From: Paraconiothyrium sp. Pb-2020
Taxonomy: Eukaryota > Ascomycota > Dothideomycetes > Pleosporales > Didymosphaeriaceae
Assembly: GCA_022419385.1 (NCBI GenBank)
Contig: JAJUBI010000007.1
Location: forward strand, 715,768 to 779,767
Direction of reading: 5' to 3'
DNA length: 64,000 nucleotides
A program made the position numbers and the translations under genes. The notes beneath the pieces were generated by a model, which did no database searches, was not told the origin of the DNA, and saw only the letters and a list, made by a program, of their open reading frames with translations. The stretch's first letter is position 1; the number at the start of each line of letters is the position of its first letter. Shown piece by piece: positions 44,998 through 56,750 of this stretch.

Positions 44998-46860
44998 ATG
45001 CCAGCTGTTGGCAAGACTTACCAGACTATTGCTGCTGAGAAACAACGCCAACGCCAGAGCAAGATCCCCAAGGAGTGGCTTCTTCGTGAAAGTTATGATG
45101 GAGTTACTAGTTTGATGGAAGTGCCGTTGACTTGCGGGATTTTGAGCGAAGGGGAGCGTCGAATTACCTCCAATCATGACGCCACGTCTCTGTTGGAGAA
45201 GCTAAGAAGCGGTTCTTGGTCTGCGGAACAAGTCACCATTGCTTTTTGCAAACGAGCTGCCATTGCGCATCAGTTGGTCCGTATAGCCACTCAAGCCCAA
45301 TCTCTACATGAGTGGATCACGAGCTCACTGACGCTAGACCAACTGCCTGACGGAAATTTTTTTCGACGAAGCGATCAAGCGAGCTCGTGAGCTTGACCGT
45401 GAGCGACAAACCGACCCCTTAAAGGCCATCCGCCCGTTGCATGGTCTTCCTGTCTCTCTCAAGGATAGCTTTCAGGTGTCAGGTTATGACACGTCAACTG
45501 GTTTGGCATGCTTCGTGGACGAAAATGCCGAAGAAGATAGTGCTACTGCGGCAATGCTGCTTGATCTGGGGGCAGTACTTTACTGCAAGACTAATGTCCC
45601 TCAATCAATTATGACCGCTGACAGCCATAACAACGTGTTCGGCAGGACATTGAATCCTCGCAATACTGCTTTGACGGTTGGTGGGAGCACCGGTGGTGAA
45701 GGTGCCCTGATTGCTCTTCGAGGCAGCGTGCTCGGCATTGGTACTGACATTGCTGGGAGCATTCGGGTTCCTTCAGTCTGTAATGGGCTCTACGGATTCA
45801 GGCCAAGCGTGGGAATAGGTTCGTGAGCTCCGTTACCAATGGACAGTGAGAATAGCTGATGTCGAGGATTAGTGCCGCACGGCGGCGTGAGGGACCTAAC
45901 TCGGCCAGGAACAGACGGGGTGCGCTCAACAGTTGGGCCTCTGGCAACTTCACTACGAGATGTAGCTTTGTTTCTGAAGACTACAATGCAGGCAAAGACC
46001 TGGCAGTACGACAGTACTGTCGTAACGGTACCGTGGATGAACTTGGAACCCAAAGAAAATGTTCGCATTGGCATTTTTTTTGATGATGGCGTTTACACCC
46101 CTTCACCTCCGGTCCGGCGTGGCCTGAAGAAAGCTTATGATCTTCTGCAACATTGCAGCAAAGTCGAGATGGTCCCTCTTACTTTGCCAAATGTTCAAGA
46201 GCACTACATCGATCTACTGAAATATTTCACATTGGATGGAGCGAAGGTCCGTTTGTCGGCATACCTGTCTCAGAAGTATGTGTGCTATATACGATAAGTC
46301 TGACTCATGCTAGAACTATCTTGAGCTCTTCGCTCGCACGGGCGAACCGGAGGTGCCCTCCCTTAAAGCCATCGGCCTCTCATCTATGAAGAGCACTGAC
46401 CTGCTCGGTTTCTTCGATCTCAACGTACGTCGTCAAGCTGCAGCACGAGACTATCAACGACTGTTCCACAACAACGGTATCGATGCGATACTGATGCCGC
46501 CCGCGCCACACACAGCCTTGCCTCCCGATCAATGGACATCGGCGACGTACACCGGCTTGTGGAACTATCTTGACTATCCGGCCATTGTCATCCCTGTTGA
46601 TACCGTTTGCTCATCCGATGTGACCGACGATATTAGCAATGCGAAATACGGCGCTGAGGATGCCCGCTTGTACAGGCTCTGTACGTACTCGTGCTTCTTC
46701 TCGAAACTCGAGAGTGATGGGACTGACTTGTATAGATACTGGACCTAAGCTTTATAAAGACGCTCCGATCTGCGTGCAGTTGGTTGGGTATCGCTATGCG
46801 GATGAAGCACTGACGCACACAGCCTCCTTAGTGAATTCGATTGTTAATGGCCTGGAGTGA
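44998..46860 (+). CDS. Amidase-signature hydrolase, acetamidase/general amidase type
   Basis: A Ser-cisSer-Lys amidase of the fungal acetamidase (AmdS-like) group, hydrolysing an amide to acid plus ammonia and probably cytosolic; substrate unknown. Spliced length is 541 aa, typical. Motifs: catalytic Lys in LPVSLKDSF (about 134), cis-Ser in GGSTGGEGAL (about 210), nucleophile Ser in GTDIAGSIRVPS (about 234), and the family segment AIAHQLTNCLTEIFFDEA (split by intron 1). Introns: 45277-45337, 45819-45872, 46247-46313 and 46681-46735. The first three donors are GTCCGT, GTTCGT and GTCCGT; exons sum to an intact frame. The ATG at 44998 is chosen over an upstream GTG. Divergent from a zinc-cluster regulator, which suggests local control, although that regulator now looks broken. 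Confidence 0.92.
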
Positions 46861-48328
46861 ACGGTGTGTGTGCGCGTCGCCACCGATGAGTAACATTGAA
46901 AGGCCACCTTGCATACACTTAGTATCGCTTTCACCGCCGCTGCTCGATCTTCAATTCAAAAAATTGCCTTGCGGCTACCAGAAAAGATGACGCACTATGT
47001 TGAGAACGTGACTGTATCCGTACTGAATGGGGATGATTTTGCCACCGTTCAGTGCTGTGTGATGATATGTCTATATATACGCTGGCAACACTCGCGTAGA
47101 TTCTAAGATGGGGGGCGATGCAGTCGTCGCTGGTGGAGTTTTCCATTTGTGCATAGGAGCTGTACGCGACCATTTCGATTCCGAAGTCGATATCGTTGGC
47201 CTTCATTGGGCCCTTGGCGTACAGCGAAAAACGAGGTGCAGCTACAACAATGCACTAGACATCTCCAGAGAGTTCGCCAGATTGCATGGCATATATTGAT
47301 TCTATCCATTACTATGAGGGGTTTTGTTTGCAGGAAGACTTGACGTGTAAAGTTAGAGAGCTGTTCAGATTGCATAACATTAGGACCTGTTTGCGGTTCT
47401 CCGAAGGACAACACCTCTGAAATATAGACGTATGTGACGAGGGCATAACTGTCTCGACCGCCTGATAAAGATGATCGAAGCGATGCTCTACTGTCTTTAT
47501 GCCGTATCCATTGTGGGAGCAACAGTGAATTCGGTGTGCAGGCATTGAATACGCAAGACTATTGGCATCTAGACGAAGCTAATGATTGTAGGATCTTGGA
47601 ATGCGAACACTGGGTAGGTAATGGAATAACCTGGACATTTTCGGGCGGGCATATCGAAGGCACGTGATCTTGAAATGAAAGGCCAATTAAAGCTCACCTC
47701 CTCCACTGCTAATATCTTCTGGCGGTCGTTGCGCTACCTTCACTCGGGCATCTTTTGTGATTGTACTTTCAGACCTGAGGAAGCGTTGCTCTACATATCG
47801 CCACTAGCTACTGATTCGTTCCAATATGATTGTCGATTAGCTTCAGTGTTGGTCCTGGCGCGCTTGAACCATGATACAAGGCGGAAGCGAAGATCGTCGC
47901 TTCCGCGAATCCGAAAGAGCTCACCATCACACGTCCGAGTTGACAGCACGGTTACGACGCGCCACGAGTGCCACTCATTGCTCGCATTGGACGCACCGAT
48001 ATCAGGTCATGCGCATTTGATCACCTTTTGGAGTACGACTGCACATTGGAGCCAGGACTGCGCGCGTTGCATGCCTCACGCAGGGGGACAATCAGAACGC
48101 CGCTTCTATACCCCACGCCATTGTGCGTATCCCGCTGGATCTGTCCTTGGTGACAATTTGCCGAACGTAAAGACCGTCTAACTTAACGGCCCATCGACTT
48201 GCGCCTACGTACGGTCGGCTTAAACACCAGCCCGCTTTTCGCAGCTGAGCCCACATCGAAGCGTGAGCAGCTCGCATCTACCCTTCGTCTCCCACGAAAA
48301 CGACACTCAAATCCTCGAAGCGTTCATC
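46861..48328. other. Intergenic stretch, no gene seen
   Basis: About 1.5 kb. The longest frame (47675-48181 plus, 168 codons) has no family features and an average-looking chance composition. Nothing else is recognised. Confidence 0.6.
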
Positions 48329-50586
48329 ATGGTTGGCAAGAAGTCCGGCAGAGCCCAACTTAGGGAGGAGGGTACGCGTAATCGACATATACCCCCTAAA
48401 GGTTGCTAACAGACGGTTGCAGGCCTCGCACGAACAGACAACAATCTCGAGCAGACGACATGGCCGGCAGTTAGCATGATCAACCAAAAGAATTACTACA
48501 CCGAGTTCCTCAAGCGCGACGAGCAATACCTCGCGGTCCGATTCCCCCAAGAAGAAGAGCGCGCTCGTATGGTAAGAGAGGCCCGCGACAAGGACCGCGC
48601 GCTAGCAAAAGGAGTATCCACAGCGGAAGCTACAGAGGAAGCAGCCGACGAAGCTGGATTATCATATTCGAGAGACGATCCATCGAAACTGATTGTGCTG
48701 CACGTGGGCAGCCAAAATCTCAGAATCGGCCTTGGTTCTGACGCGCTCCCGAAGTCTATACCCATGGTCATAGCACGGAGGTGGAAAGAGAGTGAGTCGG
48801 AGGAGAACCATGGCGAACCTAGCCCGAAGAGATTGAAGGTCGAAGGCGCTGTTCCTGCAGATGCCCTCCCTGAGAAGTGGTTTGGAGAGGATTTTGCAGA
48901 CCAGTACATGGCAATGTCCTCAGAGCTTAGAACGAGGATGCGATCGAACAAGCGACGAGTGCTGCCGAACTCGAAGGACCTCGTTACCAATTTCAACCGG
49001 CGCACCCCGCCCGATATCATCAGCGAGCACAACGATATTGATAGGATAGACTGGACAGAGCTTCCCAGCGACCCGAGTAAAGCACCGGATTGCTTCACCG
49101 GACGGGCAGCGTTGCGGATACCAGAGGAGTCAAACCCTCGATACAAACTCTTCTGGCCGATACAGAATGGAACCTTTAACGAAGTCGACTACACAGGCCG
49201 AAATCAGATCTATCATGATCTATCCAGGATAGTCGAAGATGCTTTCAGATCGCAGCTTGGCATCAGCAGACTCAAGGATCTCGCGAACTACAAATGCGTC
49301 TTTATAATTCCGGACCTCTACGAGCGCGTTTACGTGACGATGATGCTGGACATCCTGATGCGCGATCTAGGGCTTGGCAAGGTTTCCTTGCAACAAGAGA
49401 GTCTTTCCGCTACATTTGGTGCCGGTTATGGAATCGCTTGTGTTGTGGACATTGGGGCACAGAAGTCGTCGATATGCTGCGTTGACGAAGGCCTGTGCAT
49501 TGAAGAATCGCGCGTCAACTTAAAAATGGGAGGCGCAGATGTGACGGAGACGTTCATCAAGATGATGCTTTATGGCCACTTTCCGTATTCGGATATGAAC
49601 CTCAAAAGGAGGTATGATTTTTTGCTTGCCGAAGAACTAAAGCAGAAATACTGTTCTATGGATGAGGATTCAGTAACCGTGAAGACATGGGACTTCCATC
49701 TCCGAGCCTCGGGTCAGGACACGAGGAAATACACATTCAAGACATATGACGAGACAATGCTCTCTGTCATGGTGCGTAGGCAACGCCCTTACTATATGGT
49801 TCGCTTCCTAACCGTGTACAGGGCCTCTTTAAACCTTCAATCTTCGACCATTCGAGGAAGTTGGAAGGCCGTAGAACGGTGATACCGCGATCAGTTGACC
49901 TCTACGATGGCTCCCCGAACGACCCTATCTCCCAAGCTCAGATCGCAGTGCTGGAGGCGACGGCTGGAAAATCAATCAACGGTGCACAGGAGTCAGGTGG
50001 TACTCCAGCAATAGCCTCGACTCCGCAGCGGCCAGGGCAACTGAATCCGCTGAGTCGACTGAACGACAATGAGACACCGCGGTCGTCTGCAGCAGGTTCT
50101 CCGGCACCAGAAGGCACAGGCACACCGAATCCCGACCGTGACACGCCTATGGGCGACGGCGAACAAGCGCTCATTTTCAAGGACCCTGTGCTCGAGAAGA
50201 CCAAGCTTGCCGAGGAACGGGACAGGACGCTTCCCATTGTACCGCTGGATCAAGCCATCTTGGAGTCGGTCACCCAAGGCGCGCGTGGCGATGAACGTAA
50301 GCTGCGCGACTTCCTGGGTGGAATTATGCTTGTTGGTGGTGCTAGCAAGACGCCTGGTCTCCGAGAGTTCCTAGAGACCAGACTCAGGGAACAGAGACCT
50401 TTCTATGGGAAGGAAATTCTGGTGGGCCCGCCTCCCAGAGAATTTGACCCCCAAGTGGTGATTTGGAAGGGGGGCAGCGTATTCGGAAGACTGAGCCCTG
50501 CGGGCAATGACAGCTGGATCAGCAAGGCGGAGTACGACATGTTGGGAAGCCGGTTGCTGAACAACAAGTGCATGTTCGCGTGGTAG
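48329..50586 (+). CDS. ARP8: Actin-related protein 8 (Arp8), INO80 complex subunit
   Basis: A nuclear actin-related protein that, with Arp4 and actin, forms the DNA-sensing arm of the INO80 nucleosome remodeller. Spliced length is 718 aa. The short first exon (48329-48371) encodes MVGKKSGRAQLREEG. The N-terminal extension continues with NYYTEFLKRDEQY, and the actin fold begins at KLIVLHVGSQNLRIGLGSD. Further marks are VFIIPDLYERVYV, SATFGAGYGIACVVDIGAQKSSICCVDEG (second nucleotide-binding hairpin), GGIMLVGGASKTPGL, WKGGSVFG and the C-terminal RLLNNKCMFAW. An insert of about 110 residues rich in Ser, Pro and Thr lies between VDLYDGSP and the last lobe. Introns: 48372-48422 (51 nt) and 49772-49821 (50 nt). 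Confidence 0.93.
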
Positions 50587-50965
50587 TGGATGTTGCAAGG
50601 CGTTCACTGCTAGGGGAGGTACTATATAGTTAGCTCTTGGGCGTGGTATGCTGAGTATTTTCCCATGTGCAGAAACATGACTACGATGCCGCTTCCAGCA
50701 CCATGATTGTTTGCTCCGTCGTTCACAGTAAAGTGCAGCCGAGTCGAGACCAAGTGGCAACCCCTTTCCCCTGACGATCGAAAGGGTCTGTTGCCACGGC
50801 ACTGCCCCGGGGTCGCGTGTGATGGAAGCACGCGGAATGCGGTCTTCGGACGGCAGAATTGCATCCAGCGCTCGACTAATGGGCCCACGGTGACGCGACA
50901 CTTTGCTGATGGATGTGCCTCGTTGACGGTGCACGTCCGGGAACGCTGCAGCCGGGCGCAAAAAA

Positions 50966-50975
50966 ATCGCCCCAC
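50966..50975 (+). promoter_or_regulatory. Sterol-regulatory-element-like site upstream of ERG25
   Basis: ATCGCCCCAC fits the degenerate motif RTCRBSCCAY, which I recall for fungal SREBP (SrbA) sites. It lies about 330 bp upstream of the ERG25 start, and ERG25 is a classic SREBP target. A 10-base match can be chance. Confidence 0.35.
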
Positions 50976-51222
50976 GCAGGCGAAGGCGGTGAGGCGGCAG
51001 GGCAGAGCAACGCTAAATCTCGGACCGGAAGCGTCCCTGAACAGCCAGGCGAAAGTGGCTCCATCGGCCAGCAGCATCTTTAAACTAGATCCGCCCTTTG
51101 CCTCTGCCCTCTCCCACCGGCACTGCACCTGGACGCACTCGATCCAACGCCGTCCCTTCTTTCTTGTTTCCAAAGTCGGATTCTTGGTGCTGCAGCCATT
51201 CCTTGGAGCAGCGCGCCACAAT

Positions 51223-51278
51223 GTGCGTATAACTGTTGCGCCTCCTATCGCCGCTTCAGAGCATACTAACACGTCTAG
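51223..51278 (+). other. Probable 5'-UTR intron of ERG25
   Basis: 56 nt from GTGCGT to TCTAG with a consensus ACTAAC branch site 7-12 nt before the acceptor. It sits 25 nt upstream of the ERG25 ATG. Signals are as strong as those of the coding introns nearby. Confidence 0.55.
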
Positions 51279-51303
51279 GAATTCGACCACGGTCCAGTAC
51301 CCC

Positions 51304-52230
51304 ATGGCACAGGACACGTACTGGGGCTCTTTTGAAGAGATCTCCAAGTACAATGTCTCGCTGAACTACGCCGAGCGCATGTGGCTGGCTTGGTACACAT
51401 ACATGCAGAACGATGTTCTCGCCACAGGCATCCTGTCCTTCGTCATGCACGAGGCCGTCTACTTCGGGCGCTCGCTGCCTTGGATCATAATTGACATGAT
51501 ACCTTGGTTCAGGAGATACAAGATCCAGCAGGTATGCTCCCTACACGAATTTGACGCCGGATAAAATCTGATGATCCTTCAGAACAAAATCCCCACTGCT
51601 TGGGAACAGTGGCAGTGCGCCCTCCTCGTCCTCTTTTCGCACTTTACCGTCGAGCTCCCCCAGATCTGGTTCTTCCACCCCATGTGCCAATTCTTTGGTC
51701 TTAGCACGACCGTCCCATTCCCCAGCATCTACAAGATGGCCCTCCAGATCGCTGTTTTCTTCGTCCTCGAGGATACCTGGCATTACTGGACTCACCGCGC
51801 CATGCACTATGGCTTCCTCTACAAGAACATCCATAAGATCCACCACCAGTACTCAGCTCCCTTCGGTCTTGCTGCCGAGTACGCCTCCCCGATTGAGGTC
51901 ATGGTCCTCGGTCTCGGCACCGTCAGCTCGCCTATTCTCTGGTGTGCTATTACGGGTGACCTGCACCTTCTGACCATGTACCTGTGGATCGTTCTGCGTC
52001 TATTCCAGGCGATCGATGCGCACAGTGGATACGAATTCCCATGGAGTCTGCATCATTTCCTTCCCTTCTGGGCCGGCGCCGAGCACCACGATGTGCACCA
52101 CGAGCGCTTCATCGGTAACTACTCAAGCAGCTTCAGGTGGTGGGACTACTTCCTAGACACCGAGGCTGGCCCCGAGGCCTCCAAGAGGAGGAGGGAGAAG
52201 AAGCTTGCGGCTTTGAAAAAGAGCCAGTAA
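51304..52230 (+). CDS. ERG25: C-4 methylsterol oxidase
   Basis: A di-iron, membrane-bound oxidase of the endoplasmic reticulum that oxidises the C-4 methyl groups of sterol intermediates in ergosterol synthesis, acting with Erg26 and Erg27. Spliced length is 291 aa, normal for the family. The histidine boxes are present: HRAMH, HKIHH and HDVHH, plus further conserved His in HSGYEFPW and LHHFLPFW. Hydrophobic segments lie at about residues 40-60, 85-105 and 120-140 and around VMVLGLG...LYLWIVLRLF. The C-terminus KRRREKKLAALKKSQ is Lys-rich, as for ER retention. There is one coding intron, 51532-51582 (51 nt), after YKIQQ. The start MAQDTYWGSFEEISKYN is family-like. Confidence 0.95.
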
Positions 52231-52658
52231 AGGACAAATACTGTCCAGGCAAAGCTCGTACTGCATTCATTCAATAAACAGCCAGACCGTCTTGCGGGGG
52301 CGCTTTTGAGTTTGGGACATACTCGGAGTTGCATTAGAAAGGTTACGCTGTCTATGTCGGCTGCGAGCAGCTGTAAATATACTCTTAGTAATGGAAGGTG
52401 GAAGAGAGTTGTAGACTTGGAGAGATCTTCATATATCAATACTTAAAGCATCTTACGCTCGCTTTGCATCAATTTGCCCGAAGTTGCAGAAGCCGTAGTA
52501 GCTACTTGTCTCGTGCTTTCACATTGACTATTTCTATGACTCGCGTCCGTGCGTTCTTGGCGTGAAGCGCGTCTTCAAGCACCCATTCGCAACTTCCTTT
52601 CAGCAAATCGTCTTCGCACAACCCACACCTTCTCCCCGATCACTCATACTGCGGCAAT
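52231..52658. other. Short intergenic region, no gene seen
   Basis: About 430 bp between ERG25 and PAF1, holding the ERG25 3' end and the PAF1 promoter. Confidence 0.7.
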
Positions 52659-54066
52659 ATGTCCAGACCGCAAACTTACCAGCAGGATTACATTGCGCGC
52701 ATAAGATTCTCCAACGCGCTGCCACCGCCGCCATGCCCCCCGAAGCTTCTCGATATACCGAACACAGGTCTTTCAAGCGGACAGTACACATCGGCAGCCT
52801 TTGCGTCAAGGTTGGCCAGAGAACAGCCTTTGAACATTGAGGCGGATGCGGAACTTGGGATGCCTATAGACCTAGTCGGTATTCCTGGAGTGTTCGACGG
52901 CGATGAATCTGGTATGCTACCTTACCTTGCTCCGTGGTTTCTTACTGACATACTATGTAGCTATCCAGGCACTGCCTTACCCATCACAACTGCATCCTGC
53001 CGACCGCGCGCTGATGCGGCCTCCCAATGCGCTAGGCAAGTCAACAGCGAGCGCTTCCAATGCTTCGTTCTTGCGCCGCACCGAATACATCACGTCGAGT
53101 ACAGCCGGCAGTAAATCCACTTTCGAATCAAGTACCTCATCGAACACGATGCGATTGCGGAAGAAGCGCGCTCGAGGGAATGTCTCGGAAGACGACCCCA
53201 TTTATATCACTCGCAACATCTTGAAAGGCTTCAATCTCGCATACCCAGAAGATGCCTACACAGGGCCGGATACCACTGAAAATCTGCGTCCAGCAGACAT
53301 CGATGTGGAGGACAAGCGTGCATGGAAGAACCCTAAGCACCCTCGCAACGACAAGCTGGAACTCGTTGGATCATACCCACTGATCCCCGATTGGGATGCT
53401 ATCCCGGATACTGGCAGTTATGCTATTTTCAAATTTGGCGCCGCGCCTGTCAAGGACCCCTCCAACCCCTCCGCATACGACCCACGTCTTGACGTTTCCA
53501 TCCTTCGCCTGGCCGGTGAGACGGTTGAAGATCGCGAGAAACACATGCAAGAGCAAGAAGTGTGGAAACAGGACCCTTCACTACCTACGCCTCTCCCTTG
53601 GTTTCACTATGAATTTTTCCTGCCTACCGACCGCGAGAGGGTGGCGGGCATCAAGCGCAACTTTACGACGAATGACCCCGACTCTCCGGATCTGCCTTTT
53701 GAAGAGACAGTTGATGATGAAGGGCGTCATAGGAAATACTTCAGATATGAGAACATCCGGACGTATGAGACCTACAGTCAGGTTAGCAATCTTAACGACC
53801 GTTTTGGCGATACCGTTGCGCTCGCCCTGCACGACCCCGATATCCATACCGAAGAGAATTTGCGCGATACCAAACTACAAAAGGCGGCGTATTTCTATCC
53901 TATTGGGCAGAAATCACAGATCAGAGCGCGGAGACCTGGTCGTGTCCAGATGGTGGAGGATTTTCCCAAGATAGATTACCTTGATGCTTCCGGTCGGGCG
54001 CCTGACGAGGAGGAGGTCGCCAAGCGGGAGGAGGAGCACAGACGGTACGATCCAGACGCAGCCTGA
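52659..54066 (+). CDS. PAF1: RNA polymerase II-associated factor Paf1
   Basis: A core subunit of the Paf1 complex, which travels with elongating RNA polymerase II and is needed for H2B ubiquitination and H3K4/K36 methylation. Spliced length is 452 aa. Recognised by the N-terminal QQDYIARIRFSNALPPPPCPPKLLDIP, the segment ALPYPSQLHPADRALMRPP, FLRRTEYITS, and the C-terminal YFYPIGQKSQIRARRPGR followed by an acidic, charged tail. There is one intron, 52912-52960 (49 nt), between DGDES and AIQALP. The stop lies 324 bp from the stop of the convergent UFD1-domain gene. Confidence 0.93.
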
Positions 54067-54389
54067 AGGGGTCAGCATTTCGGTAGTGTTTGTCGTTCGC
54101 AAGCTCTTTTCAGGATAATATGATTCCCGGGTCAAGCGCGGCGTTGCTGGGCGGATTGCATATGGGGCTATCAGAGTTGGCTCCTGGCGCGGGGGGAAAG
54201 TGATCTGGATATCAAGCATGATGTGCCATGTAAGATATCAACTAGCATTTGAAGCACTCCTCCTATCTGTGATTATACTAAACGTCACTCGTCAGCCGAA
54301 AGAGTGCGATATAGTCTGATCATTTCGCGAATATATGCATGGGTATCTCTCTCTATGTTGAACCATCCCCACAACGCCATTGATATGCC

Positions 54390-56750
54390 TCACGACGACG
54401 CCTCGGTCCTTTGCGGCGCCCACCCTTTCAGCCAACCTCTCGCTTTATCCAGGTCACCACCCTCTGCTTCCAGAGCAGCAATGCACCATTCCATACTATA
54501 TCCGCCCTTCCCTTCGAGTCCCTTCTCCGCGCTGAGCATCTCCCCCAATGCTCGCCTCCGCTGGCTCGCCTCATCCGTGCAAAAGTGTAGCGGCGTCTCG
54601 TAGCCGCGCCCATCCATGCCCCCAAGAAACGGCTTCACGAGCGGAATAGCATCCTTTGTTGGGACCGCCTTGTCCACACCAGAAGCGTTCTTGCGCCCTG
54701 TACGGCAGAACTCGTTTTGGCACCATGCTCTACCACAGCCCGTAAGAAGCTGCGACAAGTACCGGCGCTCGATGCGACGGCGGAGCGCTTTACCCTCAGG
54801 ATCATGTAGCGATACGTAGAGGGGACCGAAACACACGCTACACAGGCCGATCTCATTGCCTGGACCTTGGCCTTTGCGGGTGCCTGCCCGTGTATCGCCG
54901 AGTTTATTCGTGCCATCTTGTGTCCGGCCGCAGTTTACGTTGCGGCAGAGTCGGGGCGTATGGCGAGAGAGGCGCTCGAGGTCGTGGTGCTTAAGGTGCG
55001 TGTCCATGTCCCGGAAGCGGACGATTTTGCTACAAAGGTGACACTCTGTTGTTCGACCTCCGTCTGCAAGCTCATGGGGTGTAAGGCCTGAGAGGAGCAA
55101 CTCAGGGTTGGGAGGCCCAGTCGGATCACCTTCTTGTGGGACTTGCAGGTGGCAGAAGCGACACAGGATCAGCTTCCCTGGACACTCGGTCACCCTATGT
55201 AAGGCGAGGGTTGGTATGGAAGGGAAGCTCATGTGGCAAGATGGACACACTTGCGATGTGTGGTAGAGTGCCTCGTGCTTGCTATGGGAGAAGGATGTGT
55301 CACCCGTGAAGGTGTCGTGCGGACAGTGCCAATGGTCCTTGTATTTTTCAGAGCGCTTCTGAAAGACCTGACCACAGCCTTGTGGACATAGAATGTTGTT
55401 ACGAAGGCAGAAGTTTTCGTGGAGGAAAAGTGAGGATTTGGGGACCCATTGGTGGCAATTTGTACATCGCACTTCGTCTGAACGGTGCTCAGCAGCGTTC
55501 GTGTCTTCCACTACGGCGTCTGATCGAGGATCGTAGATGGTCACCTTGAGTTGGTACTGCTTTGGTGTAGCTGAGGGTTCGGTCGAAGGAAAGGCGCGAA
55601 CGGATACGTATATCGCTTCTGCATCTTCGAGCTCCACGTTTGTTGGCTGCAGACGGATACGTTTTGGATATTTGCTTGAGCAGTCGGCAAATACGTGTTC
55701 ATCTACTCGAGGTCGTACTTGTTGCCGAGAAGAATAAGGACTCACAAAGAGGTCCATCTCATCCTCTTCAGCGACTCCACTCAATGATATGTCGAGACCC
55801 TGACTACGGTCCCATGACGAGAGCACATAGTCCACATATTCGCCATCTAGGATTTGGGCCTCCTGTGCCTTGAAGATGTCGATCTCGCCGCCAGATGAAC
55901 TGCCTTCTGCGGTACCTGGTGCTTTCTGTCTCTTAGCCATTATTTTCTTCAGCGTCTCGCGTGCCTGCTCTTCATTAAGCGCTTCAATGTCGACTTCCAA
56001 GTCTGTGTCCACCACACATATGCCATCTCCTTCCGGTTTAAAACCATCCACGAGAAACTGAAATTCTTCCCGCTTGCCGTTTGAAGCTCGTCCGCCATAT
56101 GCGATCAGCACTTCCCCGTTGGTGAGGGTGGTGAAATTCGATCGCAAATGCTCTTCGAGCAGGGATTTCCAATCTTCAGGGTCGTATCCTGCCTCGAGCG
56201 GTCTCAGCTTCACGAATGTGCCCTTGGGCAATTGTTTTGCGTGGACTGTGATCTGTACCGAGTCCGAGGATGCGCCGTTGACACCGAGTTGTTCTACACC
56301 GTTGGCCATTTCCGCATCACCATCTGGGCTGGCCTTTCTCGACTCCTCGGTGGATTTGGCGTCCAGACCCAAAGCCTCCCGTAAGAACGCGCTAAGCACT
56401 ATTTCACCCTCTTCTGCCGAGAACTCTCGGATGCCCGCATACACGACCCTTTCATTGCTCGGGTTCACGAGGCGAAACGTCAGCGGGTGTGGCAGCTGTT
56501 GGTGGCGGTCTTGAAATTGTGACCGTGCCTGTCGTTCGGCGGCGAATGTATATGGGTTATAGGGATCGAAGGCAGTCACGTGTGGTAGGTTCGAGTCGGT
56601 AGTCACGACTGGGGCCGCGGCGAGAAGTTGCTCGAGGGCGGAAGGTGGCAGTATTATCTTGTCGCCGGGCAGCTGCGTGGATCGCGACGAGTGTGCAACG
56701 GTGAGCTGCGTGGACCAGGCCAGCTCGGGGATCTCTGGCTCTGTCTCCAT
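54390..56750 (-). CDS. UFD1-domain protein with TRAF/C2H2-type zinc fingers
   Basis: A 786-aa intronless protein. The N-terminal part (about 20-290) is UFD1-like (LPGDKIILPPSALEQLL, PLTFRLVN, LPKGTFVKLRPLEAGY, NFTTLTNGEVLIAYGG), the fold that binds ubiquitin and Cdc48/p97. The central part carries several zinc-finger-like Cys/His sets: RCTNCHQWVPKSSLFLHENFC, CPQGCGQVFQ, CPSCHMSFPS with following His and Cys, and CHLCSKIVRF. A Cys-rich C-terminal portion (CRNVNCG, LCSVCFGPLY, CGRAWCQNEFC) follows. A role in ubiquitin-dependent turnover with Cdc48 is inferred. It is divergent from the F-box-like gene with 762 bp between starts. Confidence 0.85.
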   Translation of the reverse strand: METEPEIPELAWSTQLTVAHSSRSTQLPGDKIILPPSALEQLLAAAPVVTTDSNLPHVTAFDPYNPYTFAAERQARSQFQDRHQQLPHPLTFRLVNPSNERVVYAGIREFSAEEGEIVLSAFLREALGLDAKSTEESRKASPDGDAEMANGVEQLGVNGASSDSVQITVHAKQLPKGTFVKLRPLEAGYDPEDWKSLLEEHLRSNFTTLTNGEVLIAYGGRASNGKREEFQFLVDGFKPEGDGICVVDTDLEVDIEALNEEQARETLKKIMAKRQKAPGTAEGSSSGGEIDIFKAQEAQILDGEYVDYVLSSWDRSQGLDISLSGVAEEDEMDLFVSPYSSRQQVRPRVDEHVFADCSSKYPKRIRLQPTNVELEDAEAIYVSVRAFPSTEPSATPKQYQLKVTIYDPRSDAVVEDTNAAEHRSDEVRCTNCHQWVPKSSLFLHENFCLRNNILCPQGCGQVFQKRSEKYKDHWHCPHDTFTGDTSFSHSKHEALYHTSQVCPSCHMSFPSIPTLALHRVTECPGKLILCRFCHLQVPQEGDPTGPPNPELLLSGLTPHELADGGRTTECHLCSKIVRFRDMDTHLKHHDLERLSRHTPRLCRNVNCGRTQDGTNKLGDTRAGTRKGQGPGNEIGLCSVCFGPLYVSLHDPEGKALRRRIERRYLSQLLTGCGRAWCQNEFCRTGRKNASGVDKAVPTKDAIPLVKPFLGGMDGRGYETPLHFCTDEASQRRRALGEMLSAEKGLEGKGGYSMEWCIAALEAEGGDLDKARGWLKGWAPQRTEASS

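Larger units (their letters stand above)
50587..51303. other. Intergenic region and 5' leader of ERG25
   Basis: About 720 bp. It carries a sterol-regulatory-element-like site at 50966-50975 and a probable leader intron at 51223-51278. A long frame runs from 50707 into ERG25, but its translation upstream of the ERG25 ATG is not protein-like. Confidence 0.6.

Noticed and set aside
47675..48181. 168-codon open frame upstream of ARP8
   Set aside because: No domain, biased Arg/Ser/His composition and no intron or start evidence.
50707..51303. Upstream in-frame extension of ERG25 by about 199 codons
   Set aside because: The translation has no family similarity, and a strong intron (51223-51278) and the family-like start at 51304 argue for leader sequence.
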